Origin: Gemmatimonadota bacterium
GTDB taxonomy: Bacteria > Gemmatimonadota > Gemmatimonadetes > Longimicrobiales > Gaopeijiaceae
DNA: 6,571 nt
Reading direction: 5' to 3'
Assembly: GCA_018678395.1 (NCBI GenBank)
Contig: JAHHMJ010000389.1
Location: 1 to 6,571 of the forward strand
Shown: positions 1-5,627 of the stretch, one piece after another
How positions within the stretch are numbered: position 1 is the stretch's first letter
Layout of the letters: each line of letters starts with the position of its first letter
Notes under the pieces: model-generated
Databases searched by the model: none
Told to the model about the DNA's origin: nothing
What the model saw: only the letters and a program-made list of their open reading frames with translations
Position numbers and translations under genes: made by a program

Positions 1-470
1 GCCCAGCGGCGATCGTAGAGGCGTACCGCCCGGTCCGGATACCATCCCCCATGGCGAATCGGGCGTCCGAGGTAATGCGTGAGTCGCGGGACCGAATAGC
101 CGTCGACCGTCGGCCGGCCGGCGGTGAACAGCGCCCGGATCTCGTGGGCCAGCTCGGGGGTGACCTGCTCGTCGGCATCCAGGCTCAGGACCCAGTCGTG
201 GCGACACAGCGCCGTCGCGGCGTTCTTCTGATCGCGAAATCCCGTCCATGCGCGGGTCGCGATCCGGGCGCCCGCGGCCCGCGCGATATCGAGGGTGCCA
301 TCGGTCGACCCCGAGTCGAGCACCACGACCTCGTCGCAGAAGTCGAGGGAGGCGAGCGCGGCTTCGATGGTCCGAGCGGCGTCGAGGGTGATGACGGCGG
401 CCGAGATCGACAGCTTCGTGGGATCGGCCACCGGGGAGGGCGCAGAGGATCGGGAAATGGAGCCACTCAT
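1..470 (-). CDS. Family 2 glycosyltransferase, WaaE/KdtX-like (partial; C-terminus beyond window)
   Basis: Only the first 156 codons are in the window, reading leftwards from the ATG at 470. The protein has a GT-A fold N-terminal half: SAAVITLDAARTI (residues 23-35), EVVVLDSGSTDGT (47-59), WTGFRDQKNAA (75-85), DWVLSLDADE (92-101, with the metal/nucleotide-sugar DAD at 98-100), then GYSVPR, YLGRPIRHGGWYPD (133-146) and VRLYDRR. This block order is typical of the LPS core glycosyltransferases related to WaaE/KdtX, which transfer a sugar from an activated donor at the cytoplasmic membrane face. The usual Asn-Glu after the first strand is Asp-Ala here. The first about 20 residues are a Ser/Pro-rich extension. 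ATG 470 is the first start after an in-frame stop, and it has an SD-like GAGGCGGTGA (487-478) seven bases upstream. It is transcribed away from pyrR. Family assignment is firm; the sugar and acceptor are unknown. Confidence 0.9.
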   Translation of the reverse strand, partial: MSGSISRSSAPSPVADPTKLSISAAVITLDAARTIEAALASLDFCDEVVVLDSGSTDGTLDIARAAGARIATRAWTGFRDQKNAATALCRHDWVLSLDADEQVTPELAHEIRALFTAGRPTVDGYSVPRLTHYLGRPIRHGGWYPDRAVRLYDRRW

Positions 471-522
471 CGAGGATTCACCGCCTCGCCGGGGGTGGAG
501 TGGTCGGCGGATGGGACGGGTC

Positions 523-551
523 ACAATGGCCGGCCCGCGGGGCCGTGTAAA
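523..551 (-). promoter_or_regulatory. Candidate sigma70-type promoter for the glycosyltransferase gene
   Basis: On the minus strand, TTTACA (551-546; five of six matches to TTGACA) is followed after 17 bases by CATTGT (528-523; three of six matches to TATAAT). This would start transcription roughly 45 bases before the ATG at 470. The 17-base spacer contains a perfect inverted repeat, CGGCCC-GCG-GGGCCG (531-545), which could be a protein site or simply reflect GC richness. The -10 is weak, so this is only the best candidate in the gap. Confidence 0.35.
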
Positions 552-575
552 GCGCGCGCGGCCATCGAGTCGACG

Positions 576-592
576 GGCGGGCATCGCCCGCC
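576..592. repeat. Perfect 7-bp inverted repeat between the divergent promoters
   Basis: GGCGGGC (576-582) and GCCCGCC (586-592) are exact complements separated by ATC. The repeat ends eight bases before the TTGACA box at 601 and lies between the two divergent candidate promoters, a position suited to an operator. The spacer is too short for a typical dimeric repressor site unless the half-sites overlap. In DNA this GC-rich, short palindromes arise often by chance, so a function is only a possibility. Confidence 0.35.
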
Positions 593-600
593 TCGGCGCG

Positions 601-630
601 TTGACATCGGCCGGGCCGGCGAGGCATGTT
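601..630 (+). promoter_or_regulatory. Candidate promoter of the pyrRBC operon
   Basis: A perfect -35 consensus TTGACA (601-606) is followed after 18 bases by CATGTT (625-630), a poor -10 with three of six consensus matches. It is the only good -35 box seen upstream of pyrR. Transcription would begin near 637, giving a leader of about 47 bases, too short for a full Bacillus-type antiterminator/terminator switch. A weak -10 with a perfect -35 would fit a promoter that needs an activator or has modest strength. Confidence 0.5.
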
Positions 631-633
631 CCG

Positions 634-657
634 GCGCCCCGCGGCGCTCGTCCGCGG
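634..657 (+). promoter_or_regulatory. Two mutually exclusive hairpins in the short pyrR leader
   Basis: The predicted leader can fold either as GCGCC-CCGC-GGCGC (634-638 with 643-647) or as CCGCGG-CGCTCGT-CCGCGG (639-644 with 652-657). The two stems share bases, so only one can form at a time. Neither is followed by a U-run, so neither is an intrinsic terminator, and no match to the Bacillus PyrR-binding loop (UCC-n-G-n-GAGG) is seen. No Shine-Dalgarno site precedes pyrR. A translational switch is conceivable but unproven, and chance pairing in GC-rich sequence is a real alternative. Confidence 0.25.
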
Positions 658-683
658 CCCCCGCCACCCTCGCTCCGGCTGCC

Positions 684-1241
684 ATGGCGTTCACCAACCG
701 CCTCCCCCTCATGGACGAAGCGGCCGTGCGCCGCGCCCTCGCACGCATGGCCCGGGAGATCGTCGAACGGAACGCGGGCCGCGAAGGCCTGGTGCTGATG
801 GGGATTCGCCGGCGTGGAGACGTTCTCGGCGGGCTCCTGGCCGAGGAGATCGCCGGGGCCGAGGGGAGCCCGCCGTCGGTAGGGGCCCTCGACATCACCC
901 TGTACCGGGACGACCTGGCGGAGGTCGGGCCCCGGCCCGTCATCGGCGAGACCACGTTGCCGCCCGCGGGGATCGATGGGCGGACCGTCGTGATCATCGA
1001 CGACGTGCTCTTCACCGGGCGTACGGTGCGGGCCGCCCTGAACGAACTGATGGACTGGGGCCGCCCGGCCCGGGTCCTCCTGTGCGTGCTCGCCGAGCGG
1101 GACGGCCGAGAGCTTCCCATTCAGGCCGATATCGTGGGACGCCGGGTGGACGTACCGCCCGATCGGCGAGTCGAGGTGCTGGTGCCCGAACTCGACGGGC
1201 GCCTGGCGGTCGAGCTGGTTGCGACGGAGGAGGTCGTATGA
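684..1241 (+). CDS. pyrR: PyrR family protein (pyr operon regulator / uracil phosphoribosyltransferase)
   Basis: This 185-residue protein matches the family's usual length of about 180. Family members bind UMP to control pyr mRNA and in many species also convert uracil and PRPP to UMP. Visible blocks are [21 protein letters not shown] (10-30), [11 protein letters not shown] (36-46), [12 protein letters not shown] (67-78), the PRPP-binding loop [18 protein letters not shown] (102-119), [21 protein letters not shown] (126-146) and [10 protein letters not shown] (148-157). The phosphoribosyltransferase core looks intact. Residues tied to RNA binding in Bacillus subtilis differ: T18, H22, R146 and K152 correspond to A20, R24, Q147 and R153, while R141 is kept as R142. 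ATG 684 was chosen because it gives the family's N-terminus; ATG 711 is possible. No SD precedes either. The frame stays open far upstream, but that part does not resemble PyrR. Its TGA overlaps the pyrB ATG. Confidence 0.95.
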   Translation: MAFTNRLPLMDEAAVRRALARMAREIVERNAGREGLVLMGIRRRGDVLGGLLAEEIAGAEGSPPSVGALDITLYRDDLAEVGPRPVIGETTLPPAGIDGRTVVIIDDVLFTGRTVRAALNELMDWGRPARVLLCVLAERDGRELPIQADIVGRRVDVPPDRRVEVLVPELDGRLAVELVATEEVV

Positions 1242-2212
1242 TCCCCTCCGTGCATGCGCCCCTCGGCAAGGACCTCATCGGCCTCGAAGGCCTGTCGGCC
1301 GATCAGATCCGCACCATTCTCGACACCGCAGAGCCGTTCAAGGAGATCAGTGAGCGGCGCATCAAGAAGGTGCCGGTGCTTCGGGGGAAGACGATCGTCA
1401 ATCTCTTCTTCGAGCCGTCCACCCGGACCCGGGTCTCGTTCGAGTTCGCGGAGAAGCGCCTCAGTGCGGACACGGTGAACATCTCGTCGTCCGGCTCCAG
1501 CGTGGTGAAGGGCGAGACGCTCGTCGACACCGCCCGGAACCTCGAGGCGATGAAGATCGACATGGTCGTGATGCGGCACGGAGCGTCCGGGGCGGCGCGC
1601 TTCCTCGCGGAGCGCATCCCCTCCAACGTCGTGAATGCGGGAGACGGCCGGCACGAGCATCCGACGCAGGGGCTGCTCGATCTCCTCACGATCCGAGACC
1701 ACCGCGGGAAGATCGAGGGACTGCGAGTCTGCATTGTGGGAGACGTGCTCCACTCGCGTGTGGCGCGCTCCAACATCTTCGGTCTGCTGGCTCTCGGGGC
1801 GGAGGTGGCCGTCTGCGGGCCGCGCACCCTCCTGCCCGTGGGAATCGAACAGATGGGTGTGACCGTCTTCGATCGGGTCGAGGCGGCGCTGGAGTGGGCC
1901 GACGTCCTCAACGTGCTGCGACTCCAGCTGGAGCGGATGGAGGGCGGATTCGTCCCGTCGCTGCGCGAGTACAACCGCATCTACGGTGTGTCGCGGGCGC
2001 GGCTCGAAGCGGCGCCCCGCGAGGTTCTCGTGCTGCATCCCGGCCCGATGAACCGCGGTGTCGAGATCGACTCCGACGTGGCGGACGGCCCGCAGTCGGT
2101 GATCCTGAACCAGGTGACCAATGGGGTCGCCGTGCGCATGGCGGTGCTCTACCTCCTCGCGGGCGGGGCTCCGGACAAGGCCGAAGCGGCCAAGCAGGGA
2201 GGTGAAGCGTGA
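1238..2212 (+). CDS. pyrB: Aspartate carbamoyltransferase catalytic subunit
   Basis: It joins carbamoyl phosphate and L-aspartate to give N-carbamoyl-L-aspartate, the committed step of cytosolic pyrimidine synthesis. The 324-residue protein is of normal size. It shows the carbamoyl-phosphate loop [15 protein letters not shown] (57-71), the 80s-loop [12 protein letters not shown] (83-94), HGASGAA (114-120), [10 protein letters not shown] (141-150), [15 protein letters not shown] (168-182), the aspartate-side RLQLERM (228-234) and [12 protein letters not shown] (267-278). All expected active-site residues are present. The start codon is ATG 1238, which overlaps the pyrR stop in ATGA, with a strong SD GGAGGAGG at 1226-1233. 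Its own stop overlaps the pyrC start. No pyrI regulatory chain gene is in the window. The direct link to a catalytically complete pyrC recalls organisms where ATCase assembles with dihydroorotase, but that assembly is inferred. Confidence 0.98.
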   Translation: MIPSVHAPLGKDLIGLEGLSADQIRTILDTAEPFKEISERRIKKVPVLRGKTIVNLFFEPSTRTRVSFEFAEKRLSADTVNISSSGSSVVKGETLVDTARNLEAMKIDMVVMRHGASGAARFLAERIPSNVVNAGDGRHEHPTQGLLDLLTIRDHRGKIEGLRVCIVGDVLHSRVARSNIFGLLALGAEVAVCGPRTLLPVGIEQMGVTVFDRVEAALEWADVLNVLRLQLERMEGGFVPSLREYNRIYGVSRARLEAAPREVLVLHPGPMNRGVEIDSDVADGPQSVILNQVTNGVAVRMAVLYLLAGGAPDKAEAAKQGGEA

Positions 2213-3504
2213 GCGACCGACCCATTCTTCTCAGAGGCGGGCGTGTGGTGGATCCGTCTCGGGACCTGGACGGTCTGGCCGACGTCCTCCTCGACGACGG
2301 TCGTGTCGTCGCCGTCGAGGCGGGCCTGACGGGTCCGGACGACGCGCGGGTGGTCGATGCGTCCGGCCTGGTGGTGACGCCGGGGCTGATCGACGTGCAC
2401 GTCCACCTCCGCGAGCCGGGTCAGGAGCACAAGGAGACGATCGCGACCGGCGCGCGCGCCGCGGCAGCGGGGGGCTTCACCTCGGTGGTGGCGATGCCCA
2501 ACACCGACCCGGTGATCGACTCACCGGCTCTGGTCGGCTTCGTGGCCGCCGAAGGGCGCAGGGCCGCTGCGGCCCGCGTCTATCCGACCGGGGCGATCTC
2601 GCTGGGGCTCAAGGGCGAACGCATGGCTCCGATGGGTGAGATGGTCGAGGCCGGAGCGGTGGCGATCACGGACGACGGGCACCCGGTCATGGACTCCGGG
2701 CTGATGCGCCTCGCCCTCGAATACGCCCGCGGCTTCGATGTGCCCGTGGCCGACCACCCCGAGGATCTGGGCCTGTCGAAGGGCGGCCACATGAACGAGG
2801 GGCTGGTATCGAGCCGCCTGGGCGTGCGCGGCAAGCCGAACGCGAGTGAGGACGTCCACATCGTCCGCGACCTTCTCGTGGCCGAGTTCACGGGGGGACA
2901 CATCCACCTTCAGCACGTATCCACGGCATTCGGTGTGGAGTCGATTCGTCAGGCGAAGGCCCGGGGTGTCCACGTCACGGCCGAAGCCTCGCCGCACCAT
3001 CTGCTCCTCACCGACGAGGCCGTGGAGGGCTACCGGACGGAGGCCAAGATGAACCCGCCGCTGCGGTCGGCCGTCGACCGCGATGCCGTGGTCGAGGGGC
3101 TGCGCGACGGAACGTTGGACGTCATCGCGACCGATCACGCCCCGCACCACTACGACGAGAAGGAGCGGGCTTTCGACGACGCGCCCAACGGGATCGTGGG
3201 CCTCGAGACCTCGGTGGGGCTCGTGCTGACCCACATACTGGGGAAGGGGGTCCTCGACTGGCCCACGCTCGTCGAGCGCATGAGCACCCAGCCGGCCCGG
3301 GCCTTCGGGCTGCCCGGCGGCACGCTGGCCCCCGGATCGCCGGGCGACGTGACGGTGATCGATCCGGCGCTGTCGTGGACCGTGGACCCGGCGGCCTTCG
3401 TGTCGCGAAGCCGGAACACGCCCTTCGGAGGGTGGGAGCTCACAGGGCGAGCCGTGGCGACGATCGTCGGTGGGCGCTTCGTCCACGACGCGCTCGCCGG
3501 CTGA
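2209..3504 (+). CDS. pyrC: Dihydroorotase, class I
   Basis: This zinc amidohydrolase cyclises N-carbamoyl-aspartate to dihydroorotate. At 431 residues it has class I length. The amidohydrolase barrel carries [16 protein letters not shown] (62-77, metal ligands H64 and H66), AMPNTDPV (95-102), ITDDGHPV (153-160, with the bridging Asp at D155), ADHPED (181-186, H183), HLQHVST (233-239, H236), [12 protein letters not shown] (259-270), KMNPPLR (280-286) and ATDHAPH (307-313, catalytic D309). The C-terminal strand motif [17 protein letters not shown] (399-415) completes the family pattern. Because every ligand is kept, it should be active, unlike the inactive PyrC' partners in pseudomonads. The start is GTG 2209 in a GTGA overlap with pyrB, preceded by the strong SD GGGAGGTGA (2197-2205). 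It is the last gene of the operon, with a hairpin 25 bases after its stop. Confidence 0.97.
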   Translation: MSDRPILLRGGRVVDPSRDLDGLADVLLDDGRVVAVEAGLTGPDDARVVDASGLVVTPGLIDVHVHLREPGQEHKETIATGARAAAAGGFTSVVAMPNTDPVIDSPALVGFVAAEGRRAAAARVYPTGAISLGLKGERMAPMGEMVEAGAVAITDDGHPVMDSGLMRLALEYARGFDVPVADHPEDLGLSKGGHMNEGLVSSRLGVRGKPNASEDVHIVRDLLVAEFTGGHIHLQHVSTAFGVESIRQAKARGVHVTAEASPHHLLLTDEAVEGYRTEAKMNPPLRSAVDRDAVVEGLRDGTLDVIATDHAPHHYDEKERAFDDAPNGIVGLETSVGLVLTHILGKGVLDWPTLVERMSTQPARAFGLPGGTLAPGSPGDVTVIDPALSWTVDPAAFVSRSRNTPFGGWELTGRAVATIVGGRFVHDALAG

Positions 3505-3529
3505 CGAAACCCCGGGCGGGCGGAACGAA

Positions 3530-3562
3530 GAAGGGCCCCGGGTTCGTGTCCCGGGGCCCTTC
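3530..3562. terminator. Shared hairpin terminator between convergent pyrC and rpsT
   Basis: GAAGGGCCCCGGG (3530-3542) pairs perfectly with CCCGGGGCCCTTC (3550-3562) around a 7-base loop, making a very stable 13-bp stem. It lies between the pyrC stop (3504) and the convergent rpsT stop (3621), so it can act in both directions. Neither side has a true T-run. The plus strand continues GTTCACATGC, and the minus strand continues TTCGTTCCGC, which is slightly more U-rich. The position and stem make a terminator or transcript-end stabiliser very likely; efficiency is uncertain. Confidence 0.8.
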
Positions 3563-3599
3563 GTTCACATGCAGGGTGGAGCGCCGCCGCTCGTGGGCG

Positions 3600-3620
3600 C
3601 GCCCCTCATCGATGGGGGCG
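3600..3620 (-). terminator. Possible second hairpin directly after the rpsT stop
   Basis: CGCCCC (3600-3605) pairs with GGGGCG (3615-3620), and the palindrome CATCGATG between them can add two more pairs with one bulged base. The stem begins right after the rpsT stop codon. There is no U-tract, so it may protect the 3' end or be fortuitous rather than stop transcription by itself. Confidence 0.3.
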
Positions 3621-3878
3621 TCAGCCCTCCAGCGAATTCACGTGGCGCGCGAGCTGACTCTTCAGGCGCGCCGCCTTGTTCGGGTGCATCAACCGCTTGG
3701 TCGCCGCACGGTCGATGAGGGAGATCGCGCGTTCGAACGAAGCGCGTGCTTCGTCAGCCGTCTCGGCATGCCGCACCTTCTTCATCGCGGTCCGCAGGGT
3801 GGAGCGCTTCTTGCGATTGACGGCATTGGCCTTCTGGCCGAGGACCATCCGCTTCTTGGAACTCTTGATATTCGGCAT
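3621..3878 (-). CDS. rpsT: 30S ribosomal protein S20
   Basis: This small basic primary-binding protein of the 30S subunit contacts 16S rRNA in the 5' domain and helix 44. The 85 residues are the usual size. The N-terminus MPNIKSSKKRMVLGQKAN is diagnostic, and it is followed by the helical parts NRKKRSTLRTAMKKVR (21-36), the middle acidic helix around DEARASFERAISLIDRAA, and KRLMHPNKAARLKSQLARHV (61-80). It is a monocistronic gene transcribed opposite to its neighbours, with its own promoter at 3952-3980 and about 67 bases of leader. The start is ATG 3878; only a weak GGA about 12 bases upstream resembles an SD. Its 3' end faces pyrC across the shared hairpin. Confidence 0.97.
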   Translation of the reverse strand: MPNIKSSKKRMVLGQKANAVNRKKRSTLRTAMKKVRHAETADEARASFERAISLIDRAATKRLMHPNKAARLKSQLARHVNSLEG

Positions 3879-3950
3879 GGTGTGACGTCGTCCGACGATC
3901 CCGATTCATTGAGCGGCCTCGAGATGTCTCGTGGGCGCGCGTGAGCCGAA

Positions 3951-3956
3951 TATAAT
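3951..3956 (+). promoter_or_regulatory. Perfect TATAAT -10 facing the M50-scpAB-rluB operon
   Basis: The plus strand reads TATAAT exactly, about 140 bases before the M50 start. No good -35 lies at the right distance (around 3927-3934 the sequence is GC-rich), and there is no TG extension. It overlaps the -10 of the rpsT promoter on the other strand. It is the only AT-rich element in the gap, so it is the best guess for where the plus-strand operon is transcribed, but it could be just the complement of the rpsT -10. Confidence 0.4.
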
Positions 3957-3980
3957 ATCGGTTCAGCTCGTTCGGATCAA
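3952..3980 (-). promoter_or_regulatory. rpsT promoter (TTGATC - 17 bp - TATTAT)
   Basis: On the minus strand TTGATC (3980-3975, four of six consensus matches) and TATTAT (3957-3952, five of six) are separated by exactly 17 bases. Transcription would start near 3945, 67 bases before the rpsT ATG. This is the best-formed sigma70-type promoter in the window, as expected for a ribosomal protein gene. Confidence 0.8.
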
Positions 3981-4098
3981 CGCCCTCGCCGCGTGTGGTC
4001 TCCCACTCCACGATCGGGCGCGAGGCACCTGGCGCCCCCCCTGGATGGAGCCGGAACGGGGTGGCTTCCCGTAGGACGCGCGGGTAACTTTCGGGGCT

Positions 4099-4740
4099 AT
4101 GATTCTCGCCCTCTTCATACCGATCCTGCTGGCCTCGATCGTCCTGCACGAGCTGGCGCACGCGTGGCAGGCACGCCGGGAGGGCGACCCCACGGCGGAG
4201 CGTCTGGGACGCATCACGCTCAATCCCTTCGCACACCTCGACTGGGTGGGATCGTTCTTCGTGCCGGCGCTGCTCTACAGCATGGGCGGACTCATCTTCG
4301 GGTGGGCCAAGCCGGTCCCGATCGACCCGAACAACTTCCGCTCCCACCCGTGGAGCGACATCCGGGTGTCGTTGGCGGGGATCGTGTCGAATCTCGGCCT
4401 CGCGCTCGTGCTCACGCTCGCGGCGGGCCCGCTGGTGGGATGGATCGGAGGGGGTTCGCCCGTGGCCCAGACCGTGGGCACGGCCCTCGCCTACGGGATC
4501 TTCCTCAACCTGATTCTCGCCTTCTTCAATCTGCTTCCGATCCCGCCGCTGGACGGCTCCCACGTCGTGGCGCACCTCCTGCCGCGGGAGTGGGCGGGTC
4601 GGTACCGTCGCTTCGGACGCTACGGCATTCTCGCCCTGATGGCGATCGTCTTCTTCCTGCCCGACGTGCTCGGCGTACTGCTCACGCCGGTGGACGTCGT
4701 GATGGGCTGGGTGGACTCCTGGGTTCGCCTGTGGCGCTGA
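4099..4740 (+). CDS. Site-2 protease family membrane metalloprotease (peptidase M50, YwhC-like)
   Basis: This 213-residue polytopic membrane protein belongs to the small, PDZ-less M50 group. The first transmembrane helix (about 2-21) carries the zinc motif HELAH (17-21), followed by REGDPTAERLGRITLNP (27-43), a second hydrophobic stretch with FGWAKPVPIDPNNFR (67-81), VSLAGIVSNLGLALVLTLAAG (90-110), and the third metal-ligand helix NLILAFFNLLPIPPLDGS (137-154), with the conserved N144 and LDG (151-153). A last hydrophobic helix spans about 176-199. All active-site residues are present, so it should cut substrates within the membrane; the substrate is unknown. The start is ATG 4099, which matches the family's N-terminus, with only a weak GGGG upstream. 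Its last codons overlap the scpA GTG by 10 bases. Genes of this family are commonly found beside scpAB. Confidence 0.93.
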   Translation: MILALFIPILLASIVLHELAHAWQARREGDPTAERLGRITLNPFAHLDWVGSFFVPALLYSMGGLIFGWAKPVPIDPNNFRSHPWSDIRVSLAGIVSNLGLALVLTLAAGPLVGWIGGGSPVAQTVGTALAYGIFLNLILAFFNLLPIPPLDGSHVVAHLLPREWAGRYRRFGRYGILALMAIVFFLPDVLGVLLTPVDVVMGWVDSWVRLWR

Positions 4741-5627
4741 GCCGTCCCACCGTCGGATCCGGCAGCCTCTTCATCCCGAAAGAGGGCTTCCTGCTGGTCG
4801 ACCTCGAGCGCTTCCAGGGCCCCCTCGACCTGCTGCTGCACCTGATTCGCACGCAGGACATCGACATCTTCGACATCCCGATCTCGACCATCACCCGTCA
4901 GTTCCTCATCGCGGTGAAGGAGATCGATGTCGGGCAGCTCGACCACGCCGGCGAGTTCCTGGAGATGGCGGCGAGCCTCGTTCGGATCAAGGCGCAGATG
5001 CTGCTGCCGCGGCCCTCGGACGACGAAGATCAGGATCCCCGCGCCGAACTCGTCCGCCGACTGCTCGAGTACGAACAGATCCGCGAGATCTCCATGCGCC
5101 TGAAGGCGGCCGAGCTCGAGCGAGGTCGGCGCTTTTCCAAGGGATTCGTCCCGCCGCGCCCGCGACCGCGGCAACGCGACGTCCCGCTCGAGACCGCGTG
5201 GGAAGATGTCTTCGAGGCAGCCCTCGGGGTCGAGCTGCCGGAGGTCCACGACCGCGGGCACCGCGTCACGCTCCGGCCCGTGGCGATGGAAGACAAGGTC
5301 GAGCTGATCCTCTCGACCCTGCGCCATGGCACGCGGGTCGAGTTCAGTCGTCTCCTGCGCGGCATCGGGGGCGTCGAGGCGCGCCTGCACGGCGTCATGA
5401 CTCTCCTGGCATCGCTGGAGCTGACTCGGCGCCGGTGGGTCTTCATGCGCCAGGTCGCGCCCTTCTCGGAGCTGTGGTTGTACCGTCGTGAGGAGGGGCA
5501 GGGCGACGAGGGTGGCGGGGCCGCGGACGGCGTCGAGGCCGTGTGGGGCGAAGAGGCCGCCGATGGCGCCGAAACGAGCGGAGAGAACGAACCGGGTGCC
5601 GAGCCGCCCCACGAGGAGACCGCGTGA
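4731..5627 (+). CDS. scpA: Segregation and condensation protein A (kleisin subunit of SMC complex)
   Basis: ScpA is the kleisin that bridges the SMC heads and binds a ScpB dimer, for chromosome compaction and segregation. The N-terminal SMC-neck-binding part has VDLERFQGPLDLLLHLIR (23-40), DIDIFDIPISTITRQFL (43-59) and FLEMAASLVRIKAQMLLP (76-93). The linker (about 94-190) follows, then the C-terminal winged helix with EFSRLL and VMTLLASLELTRRR (222-235), ending at PFSELWLYRRE (244-254). Residues 255-298 are an extra Gly/Ala/Glu-rich acidic tail, so the protein (298 residues) is longer than the usual 240-270. The start is uncertain. GTG 4731 is the only ordinary start codon seen just before the conserved region; it has no SD and overlaps the M50 gene by 10 bases, which suggests reinitiation. 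The stop overlaps scpB in GTGA. Confidence 0.95.
   Translation: MALSRPTVGSGSLFIPKEGFLLVDLERFQGPLDLLLHLIRTQDIDIFDIPISTITRQFLIAVKEIDVGQLDHAGEFLEMAASLVRIKAQMLLPRPSDDEDQDPRAELVRRLLEYEQIREISMRLKAAELERGRRFSKGFVPPRPRPRQRDVPLETAWEDVFEAALGVELPEVHDRGHRVTLRPVAMEDKVELILSTLRHGTRVEFSRLLRGIGGVEARLHGVMTLLASLELTRRRWVFMRQVAPFSELWLYRREEGQGDEGGGAADGVEAVWGEEAADGAETSGENEPGAEPPHEETA

Noticed and set aside
51..683. Open frame running into pyrR from 51, suggesting a 211-residue N-terminal extension
   Set aside because: It lies antisense to a clear glycosyltransferase and the intergenic gap, its residues resemble no PyrR, and the family's N-terminus begins at 684.
601..683. Bacillus-type PyrR antiterminator/terminator switch before pyrR
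   Set aside because: No terminator with a T-run and no binding-loop consensus; the predicted leader is only about 47 bases.
626..1237. Open frame continuous with pyrB through all of pyrR, which could be read as a PyrB fusion
   Set aside because: It is an Arg/Pro/Gly-rich out-of-frame reading of pyrR. The ATG at 1238 has a strong SD and gives a normal-length PyrB.
1121..2038. Long minus-strand open frame antisense to pyrB
   Set aside because: Composition artefact of GC-rich codons; no family motif and pyrB fully explains the region.
2521..3486. Long minus-strand open frame antisense to pyrC
   Set aside because: His/Arg-rich shadow with no recognisable domain; pyrC has a complete active site here.
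3375..3944. Plus-strand open frames over the pyrC end, the hairpin region and the antisense of rpsT
   Set aside because: They cross the terminator and read rpsT backwards; no protein family is visible.
3993..4730. Open frame upstream of and in phase with scpA
   Set aside because: It is out of frame across the M50 protease gene and unlike ScpA; the kleisin homology starts after 4731.
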